DNA of 64,000 nt from Clytia hemisphaerica. Lineage: Eukaryota > Cnidaria > Hydrozoa > Leptothecata > Clytiidae. Under the pieces are notes generated by a model that was given only the letters and a program-made list of their open reading frames with translations, had not been told where the DNA came from and ran no database searches. Positions 10,131 through 22,430 of this stretch are shown here, piece after piece. The DNA is taken from the NCBI GenBank assembly GCA_902728285.1, contig CACVBU010000490.1, forward strand, positions 62,001-126,000, read 5' to 3'. The position numbers and the translations under genes are program-made. Within the stretch, counting starts at the first letter, position 1. The number at the start of each line of letters is the position of its first letter.

Positions 10131-10658
10131 ATATAAGACAGCAAAGGATCGGCCTCGGAAATTATACGTAGAAATTGGATTTTGATTTAATATTAACATA
10201 TTTTCAAAAATAATATCTTTAAGATATTCTATTAGCACTTTTCAAACAAATAGAAAAAAGCTATTTCACAATAACCTATACAAAACAAACGATAAAAACA
10301 AACAAACAAAATTAATTCCAGCCAGAAAAAATATCAAGAATATTGTGGTCATTAAATTACAATTTCAAAAAAGTGTTTTATTCAAAAATAACCTCTAAAA
10401 ACCAAGCTAATTGCATTTATGATAATGATTAAGTACTTTGAGGCTATCTATATAAAGTGTATAGACAGTCAATGTCTATTTTTAGCAGTCACAATAAAAA
10501 ATAATTTACAAGGGCCATATATTACATACCAAAATGTTGTATCAATAATGTCAGATTGTATATTACTGAAAACAATCTAATCTATTGTTCGAGCTTTTCG
10601 TTTCTGTGAAAATATTCACCAGACTAGAAAGTATGTATAAAGTCTGTTTATTTCACTT
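10131..10658 (-). other. Probable SoxE 3' UTR and flank
   Basis: AT-rich sequence directly after the SoxE stop on the minus strand. It contains a candidate polyadenylation signal at 10377-10382 and no competing ORF. Confidence 0.5.
10377..10382 (-). promoter_or_regulatory. Candidate SoxE polyadenylation signal
   Basis: AATAAA on the minus strand about 280 bases beyond the SoxE stop codon. Confidence 0.4.
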
Positions 10659-12046
10659 TTACAGTCTATTATATCCGCCAGAATTTGGATAAATAGAGTC
10701 AGTATACATCGAAGATTGCCAACATGTAATTGGTTGCTGATGTTGTTGTTGTTGATTAATTGTGACATTTTGATTGATTGTAATATTGTTTGGATTTTGA
10801 ATTTGTTGGTTTGAGCTGACAGGTGAGGTTCGTTGCTGTTGAGCGTTTGTGAAAGATGTATATCCACCTACTAGAGAGCAGTCAGTATAATTTGTTGTGT
10901 TTTGTTGTTGCAGATTTGTTGCATTCTGCTGTTGTTGTTGCAACGTGTTGTTATAATGTTGTTGATGATTCGAAACATTACTGTATAAACATGTTGAAGT
11001 GTTACCACTTAAAACAAAGTTATCTTGTTTACATGTTGTTGGGATATTGGTGTTGATTGTTGGACTTGTTGATGGATATTGGTTGAAGTTTAAATTTTGG
11101 TTATTACAGTCAACCCCCATCATATTGGTGTAAGATTTTGTTGAGTCGTATTGGTATGGATTGTATCTGTTTGAAGCGCGGTAATGCCTGGTTGATGATG
11201 CAGATACTTGGGAATCAATGGTGTTCATTTGATAATAGGTTGGTGAATATTCATTTCTGGTGATGCTTGATGGATATTGATATGAGGGCATCTTATTGTA
11301 GACTGCTTGGGTTTTAGTTGATGACGATTGTGTTGTCTTTTGTTCGAAATTGAATCCTTCAGTGGTTGGCAAGTATTGGTCTAGCGAATGGATGTCGAGC
11401 TCGTTGATAGCTGGTTTACTACCGATGCATTGGATGTTGCTTTTGATCATTGATTCTAAAGAGACGTTTGGAAGGTCTATTGGCTCCGTTACAGATGTTT
11501 GTCCTGTATTATCACTGTTCTTGTTGCTGCCGATTTCGTTTGGGCTAAAGGGGTTTGAGGAAGAGCACGAAGACTTTGGGCTACATTCAGGGTAGGGGCT
11601 CATTTGTGGACTTTGGCCTTCGGAATAATCGGAAGTGCTCTCGGTTCGCTGTTTGGTGAGTGTTGCACCTTTGTCTCCTTTGATAACTCTGAGTAAATCT
11701 GAAGCTGTAATTTCCTGTTCATTGTTATCAGGCAAGCCATCTTTGGACTGCTTTTTACGTCTTGGTTGGTACTTATAGTCAGGGTGATCTTTCTTATGTT
11801 GAAGTCGAAGTCTCTCCGCTTCATCCATAAACGGTTTCTTTTCCTCCTCACTAAGCATTCGCCATAAACGCCCTAATGTTTTGCTCAGTTCCGCATTATG
11901 CAAATGTGGATATTGATCTGCCAGTTTACGGCGGGCGGCCTGCGCCCATACCATAAAAGCATTCATGGGGCGTTTAACATGACGACGTGCTGCACGACCA
12001 TTGGGTCCAGTTCGAACGGGCATTGGTACGAGGGTCCAATCGTAAC
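10659..12046 (-). CDS. SoxE: SoxE final exon: dimerisation motif, HMG box, C-terminus
   Basis: Acceptor ATTTCCAG followed by GTTACGATTGG, completing GYDW. The exon holds the whole HMG box and all downstream coding to a TAA at 10659-10661. Homopolymeric Gln runs ([15 protein letters not shown]) and many Asn codons mark the C-terminal half. Confidence 0.93.
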
Positions 12047-15000
12047 CTGGAAATAGATGGATATTATAATTAATTATTTCAGATTGTCATGATACAGTTC
12101 TACAAGTTATCCGAGTCTAGATGTTAAAAAAAGCCCTCTTTTTTCTAGCTCTACACTTTAATTTCAAGTGTAATCAACAGAGCAAAACCCTGTTCGTTCT
12201 AAAAAGGAAAAAGTACGTCAGAGACATTAATCTAGTATAATAATTATGCGATTGATTTTAGGTCTCGATCAAGCGCTCAATAAAAAAATGAGATTCTTCC
12301 CCGCTACCCAGTTCAAGCAACATTGCATGACTCTAATCTTGAACTAAGATCGTTTTAGTGACATTAGATGATTGTGATTAACCTATTGCACCAAAAAGTA
12401 ACGCCACATTTATTAAAATCTTTTACTTTTTGAATCTTTACTTGAATCCTTTGATTCCGAGTTGTCTGCCATCAGCCAATCCAGAAAAGCAGACTCAATT
12501 GGACAAGAGATGAGCATAGATCCAAAAGAACACAAAACAAACTAACATATATCTCTTTGATAAAAATCCAGTGCAAGAATAATTATGGCAGTTGATTTTA
12601 TTTTGAATAATGTATGCACACTGTATACAATTTGTAGTCCCTATACATATAAGCTTTCATCAATTAGTAATCAAAGTTCATTAAAAACAGCCTTAAGCAT
12701 GTTCTTTTGTCTTGTTACTGCTAAGTCTCAAACCAAATACAAGTGTCTGATAGCGTCTGAGCAATCTTCTGGCATATTTATTAGATTTGCTTGCATTTTT
12801 TCCCGCCCACTCACGATATACCAAAGCAATAAAATTGGAATTTAGAAAAAACACAATTGAGCTGGAAATCATTCCTGTCAGTTATTATCCGGGTATAAAA
12901 GGTGTAATATATCATTGAGTGATAATTAATGATGTCTTGTTTTTACTTTCGTCGCTAATTAATGCATTTTAAATTCTAAAAGGCGGAGTTAACTTGTAGA
13001 CCTTAAGTTCTAAATTTCAAGCATTTTTAACGTCGAATGTTTCAAAAAAAATTCCTTTCACTTTTAAATGTGCAATCTTTTTTCTACACTGTAGAAACCA
13101 TCTCGGCGTAGCTCGCCTCCTTTCCATTGTGCTGTTATCTTATATCCGGGGACCCTTTCGGACCGACGGAGGTGGGCTGCTGAGGTTTAAAAAATGACTT
13201 TGTGTTGGACTCACTTTTTTGAAAACTTTAAACCTGAATCGAACTGAAATTCCAAAATTTTAATAAGGTTATCCACTTTTTCCCCTAATTCCCCAAAAAA
13301 GGTACCCTTCAAGGGGATTTTTCAATTTTGGTATTTTTGCGACTCTTCCTGGGACTCGTGGAGGTAAAAAAGATACCCTGACCAACAGCACATTCCCATA
13401 CCCCTTTTTGCCCAAGTAACCCCCCGGGCTTACATCTCAATTCGTAAAATATAGCTGATTACTGCAGTTACGTAGAACAAAAAATCATCATGTACCAAAA
13501 ACACGAATACTTTGGAACAGGCTAATGAACCCAGAGACAGTCGATAAGTATGTATCTCAAAATTCACGAAAGATAGACTTTATCCCTTAGTTTGAGACCT
13601 TTAAATGTCTAATATCAAGCAATCAGACAACAAGACCCGTAATTCAACAAACCTAGAACCCCAAATTATAGTTCAACTCATAGTCAATGACCAAAAACAA
13701 AAGGGAATTTGATTAACCGACAACGCTCTAGGAATGAGCATAAAGAAAGTGCCGAATTCAAAAAGTCGAATAAAACTGAAAAGAGACGCCTATATAGCAT
13801 TGAATACTAGCCATGCATTAAAGCACGTCTCTCTAACGTGTTTCGTGCAACACCGATACGTTAATTACTAATTGGAATTTCTTGCATTATAAAGAAAGGA
13901 AAATAATGTAATAATGATTGATATATGATGATTTTGAAAGATTATATTAAAAGAAGGCGTTTAACATCCTGACGACCATGCTTCGATCCATGATAAACAT
14001 TCGGTTAAAGAAAGATCTTTTATGTAAATTCCTGTGAGCACTTTGGATATAGAAATTCCAAATTATATTTTATAACAAAAGTATCGTTTCCTGTCTGTAG
14101 GATAATCTCATCTTGCAGTCCTCTGGCATATTATATTTGACTTGAATATTTCTTTTGGAAAGATTTGATATTGCTACTTTCTAAATGGAGGCCAAAGATT
14201 GACGTACTTTAGACACATTTATATTGATTTTTTTTTACCTTAGAGAGAAGTGTATATAGGTTTTCTAAAATTATAGGGTACTTGATTACTCTTTTCCGTA
14301 TGGTAATAGTGTAATACCACATTTTAGAATTTCCCCAACTGGCGTTGGAAGTCAATAAAACGTCCATGCAACGTTTGTAACATCCACTTAACGTTAGATG
14401 AATGTTGAAAACATGGAATTGGTATACCAAATTTTGAAAATTTGAATTTGTATCAGAATTATAGGTAACAATTGTAAAAAGATGACAAAGCCCCTCAGGA
14501 ACTTATAACATGACGCTTGAGTATCTATTTTTCATGTTTTTTAATGTGTATTTCCTCGTATAAGTGAAACTGAAAGTAGATTGAAATTATGTCTGTAAAT
14601 CTCTTCCGAGCCTTAGTTTGAACGTGCTTGTGAGATATTGGATTTATACAATTCATACCGATAATGAGCGATTGTTAGATGACGGGTATATATGATATTT
14701 AAGGCTAATCTAATACAGAATTCAAACAGATCAGTGAACAGTTCTTGAATCATCGAAATCTCAATAAGGGTTTGTAGGGGTTCGAAATAGCGTTTTCCCG
14801 TCAAAATTTTTGCTGAATCCCGGAATTCCGAAAATTGAAAAAAACAATAACACCGTCACACCGGTTTGTACAGGCTCAAATACCGGCATAATGACAAAAA
14901 ATAAGGCCAAATACCGTCACCGTCTGATTTTAAAATACCGTTTTCCCGTCTTTTTTTTTCGTCAAATCCCGTAATACCGTCACACCGTAAAAGTACAAAC

Positions 15001-15627
15001 CCCGCCCCTCAATAAGGATGGAAATTCTATTGTTTCAAGCTAAAAAAATCTCTAGTGGAGATTATTTTGGAGAGTAATCTTTAACATTAAATTTCGAATG
15101 AGGAATAAATCAAAGTCCATTTCCCCGTGGGGCTGAAATTATAGGGTATCTTAGTGGAAATGGAAAGAATAGCACAATAATTTCCAGTCAAGATTTGCTT
15201 ATCTGATTATTTTCAGCGGAAACAAAAATTAGAGTAAAATTTTCCACCGGGGGCGATATTTTTGCCAATCTTTCCAGTGGGAAGGGTTCCCTTGTCACAG
15301 CCCAACTGACAAGGGGTGTGTAAGAGATTCATTTCAAAAAACAAAACAAAACAACAACAACATTAGGTTCCTACCATTCAAAACAGAATTAACAGCATTT
15401 GATATCTCATCTTTATCATCAGTAGGTGATTTGATATCTCCGTCTCCTTCAGGACAATTGCCAATAACATCTTCCCCAAATTTCTTTAACTCGCCTGGTG
15501 ATAATGGTGATTGACTATCAGATATTGTTGAAGTTGATAGATGAGTTGATGTTGATGAGAGAATGTTGTCGTTTCCTTCATCATTGACTGTCATTGTTTT
15601 CTCCAAATCCAAGTTTCCAATAATGCT
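10659..15627 (-). CDS. SoxE: SoxE-family HMG-box transcription factor
   Basis: Exons on the minus strand: N-terminal exon 15627-15375 (first internal ATG at 15594) and final exon 12046-10659. They join G|GT to give [13 protein letters not shown], the SoxE (Sox8/9/10) dimerisation motif. Counting from the ATG at 15594 the protein is about 535 aa. The HMG box (about 96-174) is intact: [66 protein letters not shown], with basic nuclear-localisation stretches at both ends. The C-terminal 350 residues are Gln/Asn/Ser/Thr/Tyr-rich, as expected for a transactivation region. SoxE proteins bind ACAAT-type DNA sites and direct cell-fate decisions. The HMG box is uninterrupted by introns; an intron instead splits the dimerisation motif. 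The true start may be further upstream (see the candidate exon at 34358). Confidence 0.93.
13147..13428. mobile_element. hAT-like MITE with CGGGG ends (copy in SoxE intron)
   Basis: Begins CGGGGACCC and ends AACCCCCCGGG, flanked by CTTATATC and CTTACATC, an 8-base duplication with one change. The interior aligns in reverse complement with the element at 22431-22720, sharing for example GGGACTCGTGGAGGT and TTTTGGTATTTTTGC. Confidence 0.75.
14790..15005. repeat. ACCGTC/CCCGT-rich degenerate repeat
   Basis: Words such as ATACCGTCAC, CACCGTCTG, TTTTCCCGTC and AATACCG recur about ten times across 215 bases in an otherwise unremarkable intron. Irregular spacing, no clear TIR; perhaps a satellite-like decayed element. 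Confidence 0.6.
15010..15325. mobile_element. Diverged copy of the ACACC-ended MITE family
   Basis: Shares the ordered blocks seen in the intact copy at 33031-33331: ATTGTTTC, GGAAAGAATAGCACAATA, GATTATTTTCAGCGG, CCAATCTTTCCAGTGG, and an end in AAGGGGTGTG. The left terminus is not clear. Confidence 0.65.
15375..15627 (-). CDS. SoxE: SoxE N-terminal exon
   Basis: Preceded by a strong polypyrimidine tract and acceptor (TTTCTCTTTCCAG|AGC), which shows this is not the first exon of the transcript. The frame is open from the acceptor ([18 protein letters not shown]), so coding may begin in an earlier exon; otherwise the ATG at 15594 starts the protein. Ends [13 protein letters not shown] with donor ATG|GTAGGA. 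Ser/Thr/Asp/Glu-rich as in other SoxE N-termini. Confidence 0.85.
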
Positions 15628-17263
15628 CTGGAAAGAGAAAGTAAAATTGTTCTTTTCATGACGGTTATAACCTTATCGGGTACAGGAATTTCATAACGTT
15701 GACATGTCATCGTTCGTTAAAAGCGATCTTAAAGGTGATCTTAGTTTGTATAGCTAAATGAAACTGACGAAAAACAGTAAGTACACGTTTTATCATTAGA
15801 ACCCAGTTCAAAAAAATTAAGCTGAAATTTGGGAAAACATAAGAACATCGTAATAGAAGAATTGCATAGTTTGGCAATTTTGTTCAAGATTATCTGAATT
15901 CATAAAAAATTTTCATGATTGCAGTAATTTTTTTCCCAGTTTTCAAAATGAGCAGATTTGTTCGGCTTAAGGACTAATCTTCATATGTAATTCTGTATAT
16001 TCATGTGAATTAATTTCAAGAATGCCAATAAGAACATTTAAGAATAAAACTAGCAGATCAAGGCTCAGCCCAAATTTAGATGTTCTAATAAAAAAGGTTT
16101 TAATTGTAATTGTGAAATTGCAAGTAGGGTTCAAGAGGTCTTAATTAAGACAAATCAAAATTCAAAATAGAAGGAAAATCATTTGTTGGTTTATTTGGTT
16201 TTAATAGTTAATTACCAATTACCCAAAGCTTCACTAATGCGCTTAAAGGAAGTCTATTACGGGACAATTGAAATTGCGGCAATATAGTAAAATGGGAAAG
16301 ACTAAGTATGAAAAACCCACTCTCTTTTCAACATTTAGGGCCTACGCTTTCAGCGTAATGACGCAATCGAACAGGAAAAATAGTATTAGATTTACAATGC
16401 AATGTCCTTCCAAAAGTGATATATATCTTGGAAATATTTCTAATTAATTGCATCTATTTTTGACTTTGATTGATATCTTAAATATCTCTGTTTTTAAGCT
16501 TATGAACTTCGCTCATCTAGCATTGCACGGGTAAGTCTCTTAGTTGAGATACCTGGCAAAATTAAAGCTGTTTTGCACAGATCGTTGCTTCTAGCTTTTA
16601 AATTGAATCTTTCAGGCTTACATGTTGAAACCTTCTTACCCTTAAATACATTATGCGTTGCAATTGTTAAATCAATTTTACTCCACTCATCTGTCTGATC
16701 AGGGAATCTCAAATTTCGATCCTCTCGTTATTACGATTAATTTCGTCAAGTTTGACTGATATTAGCCTTTAAGATGTGACTGACCATACCCGATAAATAA
16801 ATGTCTCTAGGGCAATGATAATCGAATGATTCATTAGAATTTATCGTGTTTCCACCACCCTTCATTTTTTTCAAACTGTATAAAACGAGACTGATAATTG
16901 TCTTCCTCAACTTTAATATCCATATGCCATCGAGAACCGGAAATGTTGATGGTCCGTTAAATACACCATTCAATATCTTAATGGCTATGGCAATAAACTT
17001 TCCTTCTTTGACAATCAAAGTTATCAAAAACTTTCCTAGAAACAGTCAAACCTACTGGTTACTAATCACGCAATGGATGGTAGTAGAATTACTGATGCAG
17101 TTTGTATTACAGCGAGTAGCACAGTGTATTAGTATCACACTGTGACGACAAACAACGATTCTTTTTAGCTTACATTCAGCTCTGAAGAAGAGTAACCATT
17201 GCAGTCATTCAGAATCTATCATCGTTTCAACAAAGCGACAAATCTTCTAAAGTCTGTCCTTAA

Positions 17264-17980
17264 GGGCTCTGACCATAGTGAATTTTTCATAATTGCCGTG
17301 TTTAAAATGTGTTTTCTGACTGATGTAACCAACAAAACTATGGCATGTTATACATTTTCTGTTAGAAAAACTATTCCTAAATCTGAAAATTCAAAAGTTG
17401 CATTGAAAAAATTTGACGAAGAAGAAAATGAAGACTTTTGCGAGGAAGAGTATATATCAACTTTGAAGAGCTTAGTTTCGGCGAAGAAAAAACATTTTGA
17501 AAAATTTTTCGCAGTAGATGGTGTATCTTTTACCGAACAGTAAAAATTTTTGCGGAAAATTTTTGTAAATGCTTCTTTGTCCCGAAATCTTCAAAATAGT
17601 GGTTTTTCATCAATTTTTCATCTGGATTTTGCTTACAAAAACAGTCATAACTTTTTGACACATCTTTTTAGAAAAATTTTTCCGCAAAATTTTAAAATAG
17701 TTCAATTCTTTCCGGAAAGTTTGAAAAAAGTTCGAAACAAAAAGGTTAATTACCAATTAAAACTTAGCACTTTTTATAAAAGAAGGTGATGCAACATATT
17801 ATTAACGTCTTTTTAAAGTTCATAACGTCATTCTTGCAATTAAGTTCTTAATTACTCTTAAAGGGTTTGATTAAAAAGCAATTTATAAGGGCAATTCTAT
17901 TGTTAAAAGTGTTAAAGAATCTAAAACATAACTTTTATGTTCAGATACTAAAATCAATTTTCTGACTATGGTCAGAGCCC
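17264..17980 (+). mobile_element. TTAA-inserted element with GGGCTCTGACCATAGT ends, copy 1
   Basis: 717 bases with perfect 16-base terminal inverted repeats and TTAA on both sides (17260-17263, 17981-17984). A frame opens within the left TIR and runs to a stop near 17541, encoding e.g. TDVTNKTMACYTFSV and a DEEENEDFCEEEY acidic run. Copy 2 at 30557-31267 lies in the opposite orientation. TTAA duplication suggests a piggyBac-like, non-autonomous element. Confidence 0.92.
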
Positions 17981-18348
17981 TTAAAGGTTAAATTTCCATA
18001 AAAGCTAAACTGTGATGCGCACTGTAAGTTTGCTTCTTATAAGAGTGATAATATCTACTTATCGCGTTTCAAAATTCGATATATATTTTGCAATCATGTT
18101 TATTCTTTCGAACGAAACAATTCGAACGATGATAAGTAATGTTTAATTTAAGATTTGCTTACAAATCGCGTGCTCCAATTTTTGAATCGCACGTAATTTG
18201 CTGAATAGAACTTTGAAAAAGATTTCGACACCTCAAACACAGCGTTATTGCAAAAAAACTAAGCACTTATAATATCATTGTAACAAATATTTTAAAATCG
18301 ACAAATAATTAACGTTTTCCTGTCTTTAATATTTGTATATTTAATCAG

Positions 18349-18401
18349 ACGGCACGAATCGAGGAAGCTTCGAGTCGCATCAAACGCAGGATATCGGAAA
18401 T
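18349..18401 (+). other. Exon-like island with splice consensus on both sides
   Basis: The sequence after TTTAATCAG and before GTAAGA encodes TARIEEASSRIKRRISE in one frame and is noticeably GC-richer than its surroundings. The peptide would be a charged helix. No partner exon was found on this strand, so it is only a candidate. Confidence 0.25.
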
Positions 18402-20125
18402 GTAAGAATCTCATAAAAACCCAGCCTACTGACGCTTAAATGACCATTTATTAACAAGGTAATTATCAAAGTTTACTGTTTATTTAGTATCCAGGGGCAA
18501 CTTAAATTTTAAATGACAAAGTCAATCTTTGAGGTCTTAAAAATCCGGTCGTTTGGTCAGAATGAAGAAGTCTATTGACGCAAGCTTTTGCGGTAATTAT
18601 ACATCAAGTTCATTGACGTGGATACCTTAACTAGGACCTAAGACACTTTTGATTTACTCGCTAGGCCCCAGTATGAGCTTTAACAGAAGAAACGTCCAAT
18701 TTAATGGATTTCAAGCCAATAACACTCTAGGCCAATAGGCTAGCACTCTTGAGCAGTTTCATGACGAAATCTAAATAGGCCCAAACAATAGCTGTTTAAA
18801 GATGTGAAATAATAAAATGACTTAAACAAGGCGAACAACAATATGTATAAACAACGTCCGAAAATCACTCATAACTTCCATATAATATTTGAACGATTGT
18901 GGAACGATATTGTGTGCAATAGTTGGAAACTGATATGAAAGCCATTTTGGTAAAACAGATTTATCAATGATCTTTAAACTATGCTAAGATAGACAGTCTG
19001 GCATTGGCAAAAACATTAGAGTACATAATGGTTCTTTAATGGTATCTGAAAGTGGGCGAAAAAGAGGTACTTCGTCTAGCTATATGCAATATTTTAACTG
19101 TCCAAACTGTGGCAAGCTGTTTGAATAACATAATGTGTTAGCTTTATTCAGGCGAGAACAAGGTATTCGTGGCTATCATTAAAATCTTGACAAACATTTT
19201 CAAGATTAATTTTGAAAACATCAATTTTAGTTTCATAAGAGCATTGAATTTGTACACTTTGAAAATAAAATTGATGTCAGTTTCTTGAAACTATAGTTAA
19301 CCTTGCTAATATGAATTGAACGAGGTGGATTGTTCGGATTACAGAGAGATTTGAATAGTAAAATTTTGAATTACCGAGAATCTACCATATTATACAATGG
19401 CTGCAAAATTAAATCCACCCTACTGTTCATAGGGGGGGGGATAAATAGAAATAGTCACAGACAGAATTGTCAAAAACTCCTAAATAAGACTATGCCAAAT
19501 ATGAAGTCATTTCTTTGACTTAAAAACAAAAATGATAACACCAGGGTCACTATCAAGACCAAATTGCTTTTGACACCAGATTTGATAGATTACTAGTTTC
19601 CGGAAATAGAAATTCCGGGCAGAAGAACAAGCAATAATGTCAATGGCACGTATAAAATAATTGATTTATAAAATAGATAGGAAAAAAAAAATGAAATAAA
19701 AAACACACGTTTTATGTATTGAGACAAACTGGGTTTCCCTTATTCCGGCGGAGATGAAATATATAATTTCTTTATGAGTTTTTCCCGCTTCACCTTGCAC
19801 TTGTATAATTCCTGTTATACAAATAAATGAGGACACCTAGGTAGACGGACAGTGCAGAGAAAATCTTTAGCCTGGGGGTAAACCATTAACCCTAATAAAC
19901 CCTGAGTTAAGTTATTTCTGCTATTTATTATTTTTTAGAAAGATGGTAAGCTAATAATGATGGATCAGCCTCAGTATTGGTCAATTTATTTATTTTCATA
20001 TTGGGGGGGGGGTTGAAGTTTAGTGACACCGCGAGGGCCAGCGGGTTTGGCCCGAGGGGGGGAATTTTTGAAAATTTGAGCTCTACATTACTTGAAAATA
20101 CACTCAAAACATGCACTTAAAAGAC

Positions 20126-20312
20126 AATAGACCTTATCGGAGTTTTTGATAAAAAATATTTCTAAAAAAGCGATGCATTGCGGGATTTTTTCGAGTGTAT
20201 TACAATAGAAATCTCTTAGGAATTCCTCGAGGGAATTCTATTGTAATACACTCGAAACAATCCCACAATGCATCGCTTTTTTTAAAATTAAAAAACTCCG
20301 ATAAGGTCTATT
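20126..20312. mobile_element. Foldback MITE, 187 bp
   Basis: Ends AATAGACCTTATCGGAGTTT and its inverse. Arms of about 85 bases pair almost throughout (including AGCGATGCATTG and CGAGTGTATTACAATAGAA), leaving a short loop around a TCGA. No clear target duplication. Confidence 0.9.
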
Positions 20313-20375
20313 ATGACAAATTAAAAAAGAAATATTTGCATTTTGCAAAATAACCATTTTTGAAAAAATTACTTG

Positions 20376-20390
20376 CCCCCCCCCCCCCCC
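20376..20390. repeat. Run of 15 C
   Basis: Longest of several G/C homopolymers in the window (others at 6580, 20003, 22433 and 27945). Length may be uncertain in the assembly. Confidence 0.8.
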
Positions 20391-22430
20391 AGTTGCTACG
20401 GCACTGTCGTGTGTATTGTTTTCTCATTTTTCTTTTCAATGCTGGGACTGTAGATATAATTGGGTCGTTAGTTCAAAAATAATGTTACCTTAATTCAAAT
20501 TTCAATTTCCAAATATTTCTATTTCTACCTAGGTACTTAAGACACGCTAAAATTTTTGATGAACTTAAAATTGCTGAATAAGTACCATGCAACGATGTAA
20601 AAATAATAGATAACCAACTACCTCTAGAAGGCACTTCTCCCAAGAGAACAACCATTGTTTTCCTATTGAAATGAGCACTCCTTTAAATAGCTCTGTGTGC
20701 AGTGCGTGTTATGCTTTTAGCTAGATTTTTACACACTTTTTGACATCCACTGAATTGATAGAAAATTTGAATTGTTATTTACTGCAAATTTTGGAATTTT
20801 TTTCAAAAGATAAAGGTACCAATCTTTAGACAAATTGACTGCGGATCGGCCTGATACCACTTAATCTTCATCTAGATAAATAAACGCACATAAAATGATG
20901 TTATCTGAAAAATATATGTGTGATTTGAAGTGCGATATCTAACGAATGAAAAGTGCATGAAGGTTGCCTGATACAAAATAAACAGATGAATGTTTATAGA
21001 ACAATAATATCTAATTAAAAAATTCCTTCTGTGAGGCTGCCTATAGGAAAATACACTTTTTTCTAACCCAAATTTTAGAAAAATATACATCACGTGATCG
21101 ATTCTGTCCAATAGAAGGTTGCAAATGAAGCAAGTTTTTATTTAATTGCACTTTTTACGATGCAAAATGTCATTAATATTTTTACAACCGTAACACGGAT
21201 GTTTTTTGAGAATCAAGGCAAGTTGGTTATCTATTATTTTTACATCGTTGTACCATGCGTTACTTTCCATTATAATGAAATGAAATTAAATACAAATTAG
21301 AATTATGTAAAAAAAGTGAGATTATACTCACTTAAAGAGATCAGTCACGAATTAGTGTCAGCAATATTATCATTCGAAACTTAATTTAATCCAGTAAATT
21401 ATAATTAATTCCGGTTTCCGTTCGAATTATATAATGTGCCTGAAGCACGTATTAGACATCTGAGTTAGACAGAATTTAATATCATTTCTCGAAGTTAACT
21501 TCCTGTGCGTTACATATGATAGAAACTAGATGCACGCAAATTGTTAATGTACTCTTCCTACAACATCGTGTGTCTGTAAGACAAGATAAAGTTATTTGGA
21601 GATACAAAATACTATTATGATACTTGTTATGTTATGTTTCCAGGATGAAATTATTAGGATGTATAATATGAGAATAGTCGGGAGTACGTATTGAATTATC
21701 GCACGAGTCAAATGATTTGTATTTTTCTTAAGCTGCTTGCATCCACTAATGAATGCGTGCTCCTTATAGATATAGATCCTTATATAAACTACCTTTGTAG
21801 AGGTCTGCGATTCAAACTGTATTTTTCTAGGAGCGATCCAAGGGGGCTAGGGTGTCAGCACCACAAAAACGGGTTCCCATGTTCATGTCTTCAACCACTC
21901 TAATGATTATAAGTTTTTTTCCCTTCAACGATAGTCGCTGGAATCATCCCTGTATATGGGTCCATCAAATGTCATCAATATTGTTAGGTACAGGCCGAAC
22001 AAGCACTTGGTTCGGGGTTTTGTATTCAAAGCCAGTGGGCTTATTCGAACTATTTTACGATGATTACAACTAATTTTCGCTTCTAAGCTCACACAAAGTA
22101 CTTTTTGCTATTCGAATTCCTCTGTAATTTGAATAATTTTTTTTTGCGTTTAAGTTCAAATTAATTACAATGAAAATCCCTAAAATAAGTCGGTATTGAG
22201 GGAGGGATCAAAGCGAATGGAATGTGCTGAAATGTCTGTAAAGGGGTAGAATTTAAGAAGGAACGAGATAAACTTATTATTTTACCAGATACATTTCGAA
22301 AGTGCCCCATCAAAGAAAAATTAGATTAAAGCTATTAATCGGATTAACTAATTAGTGGGTTCTCAAGAGTATTAAGTTTATAATTTGGTTAACAATTTAT
22401 CACATGATGAGCAGAAAAACCTCAGTAGAC

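Larger units (their letters stand above)
12047..15374 (-). other. SoxE intron, 3.3 kb
   Basis: Bounded by the donor ATG|GTAGGA and acceptor TTTCCAG. It holds the CCCGGGG-ended hAT-like element (13147-13428), the ACCGTC-rich repeat (about 14790-15005) and a diverged copy of the ACACC-ended element family (about 15010-15325). No additional coding exon is seen. Confidence 0.8.

Noticed and set aside
16500..17027. Two adjacent minus-strand ORFs (70 and 93 aa)
   Set aside because: Protein-like in places (CPRDIYLSGMVSHIL) but in separate frames, no splice sites tying them together, and no recognised family.
21691..22073. ORFs near 21691-22073 as exons
   Set aside because: No supporting splice pattern or motif; the GGGGGCTAGGGTG stretch looks like a repeat end rather than coding sequence.
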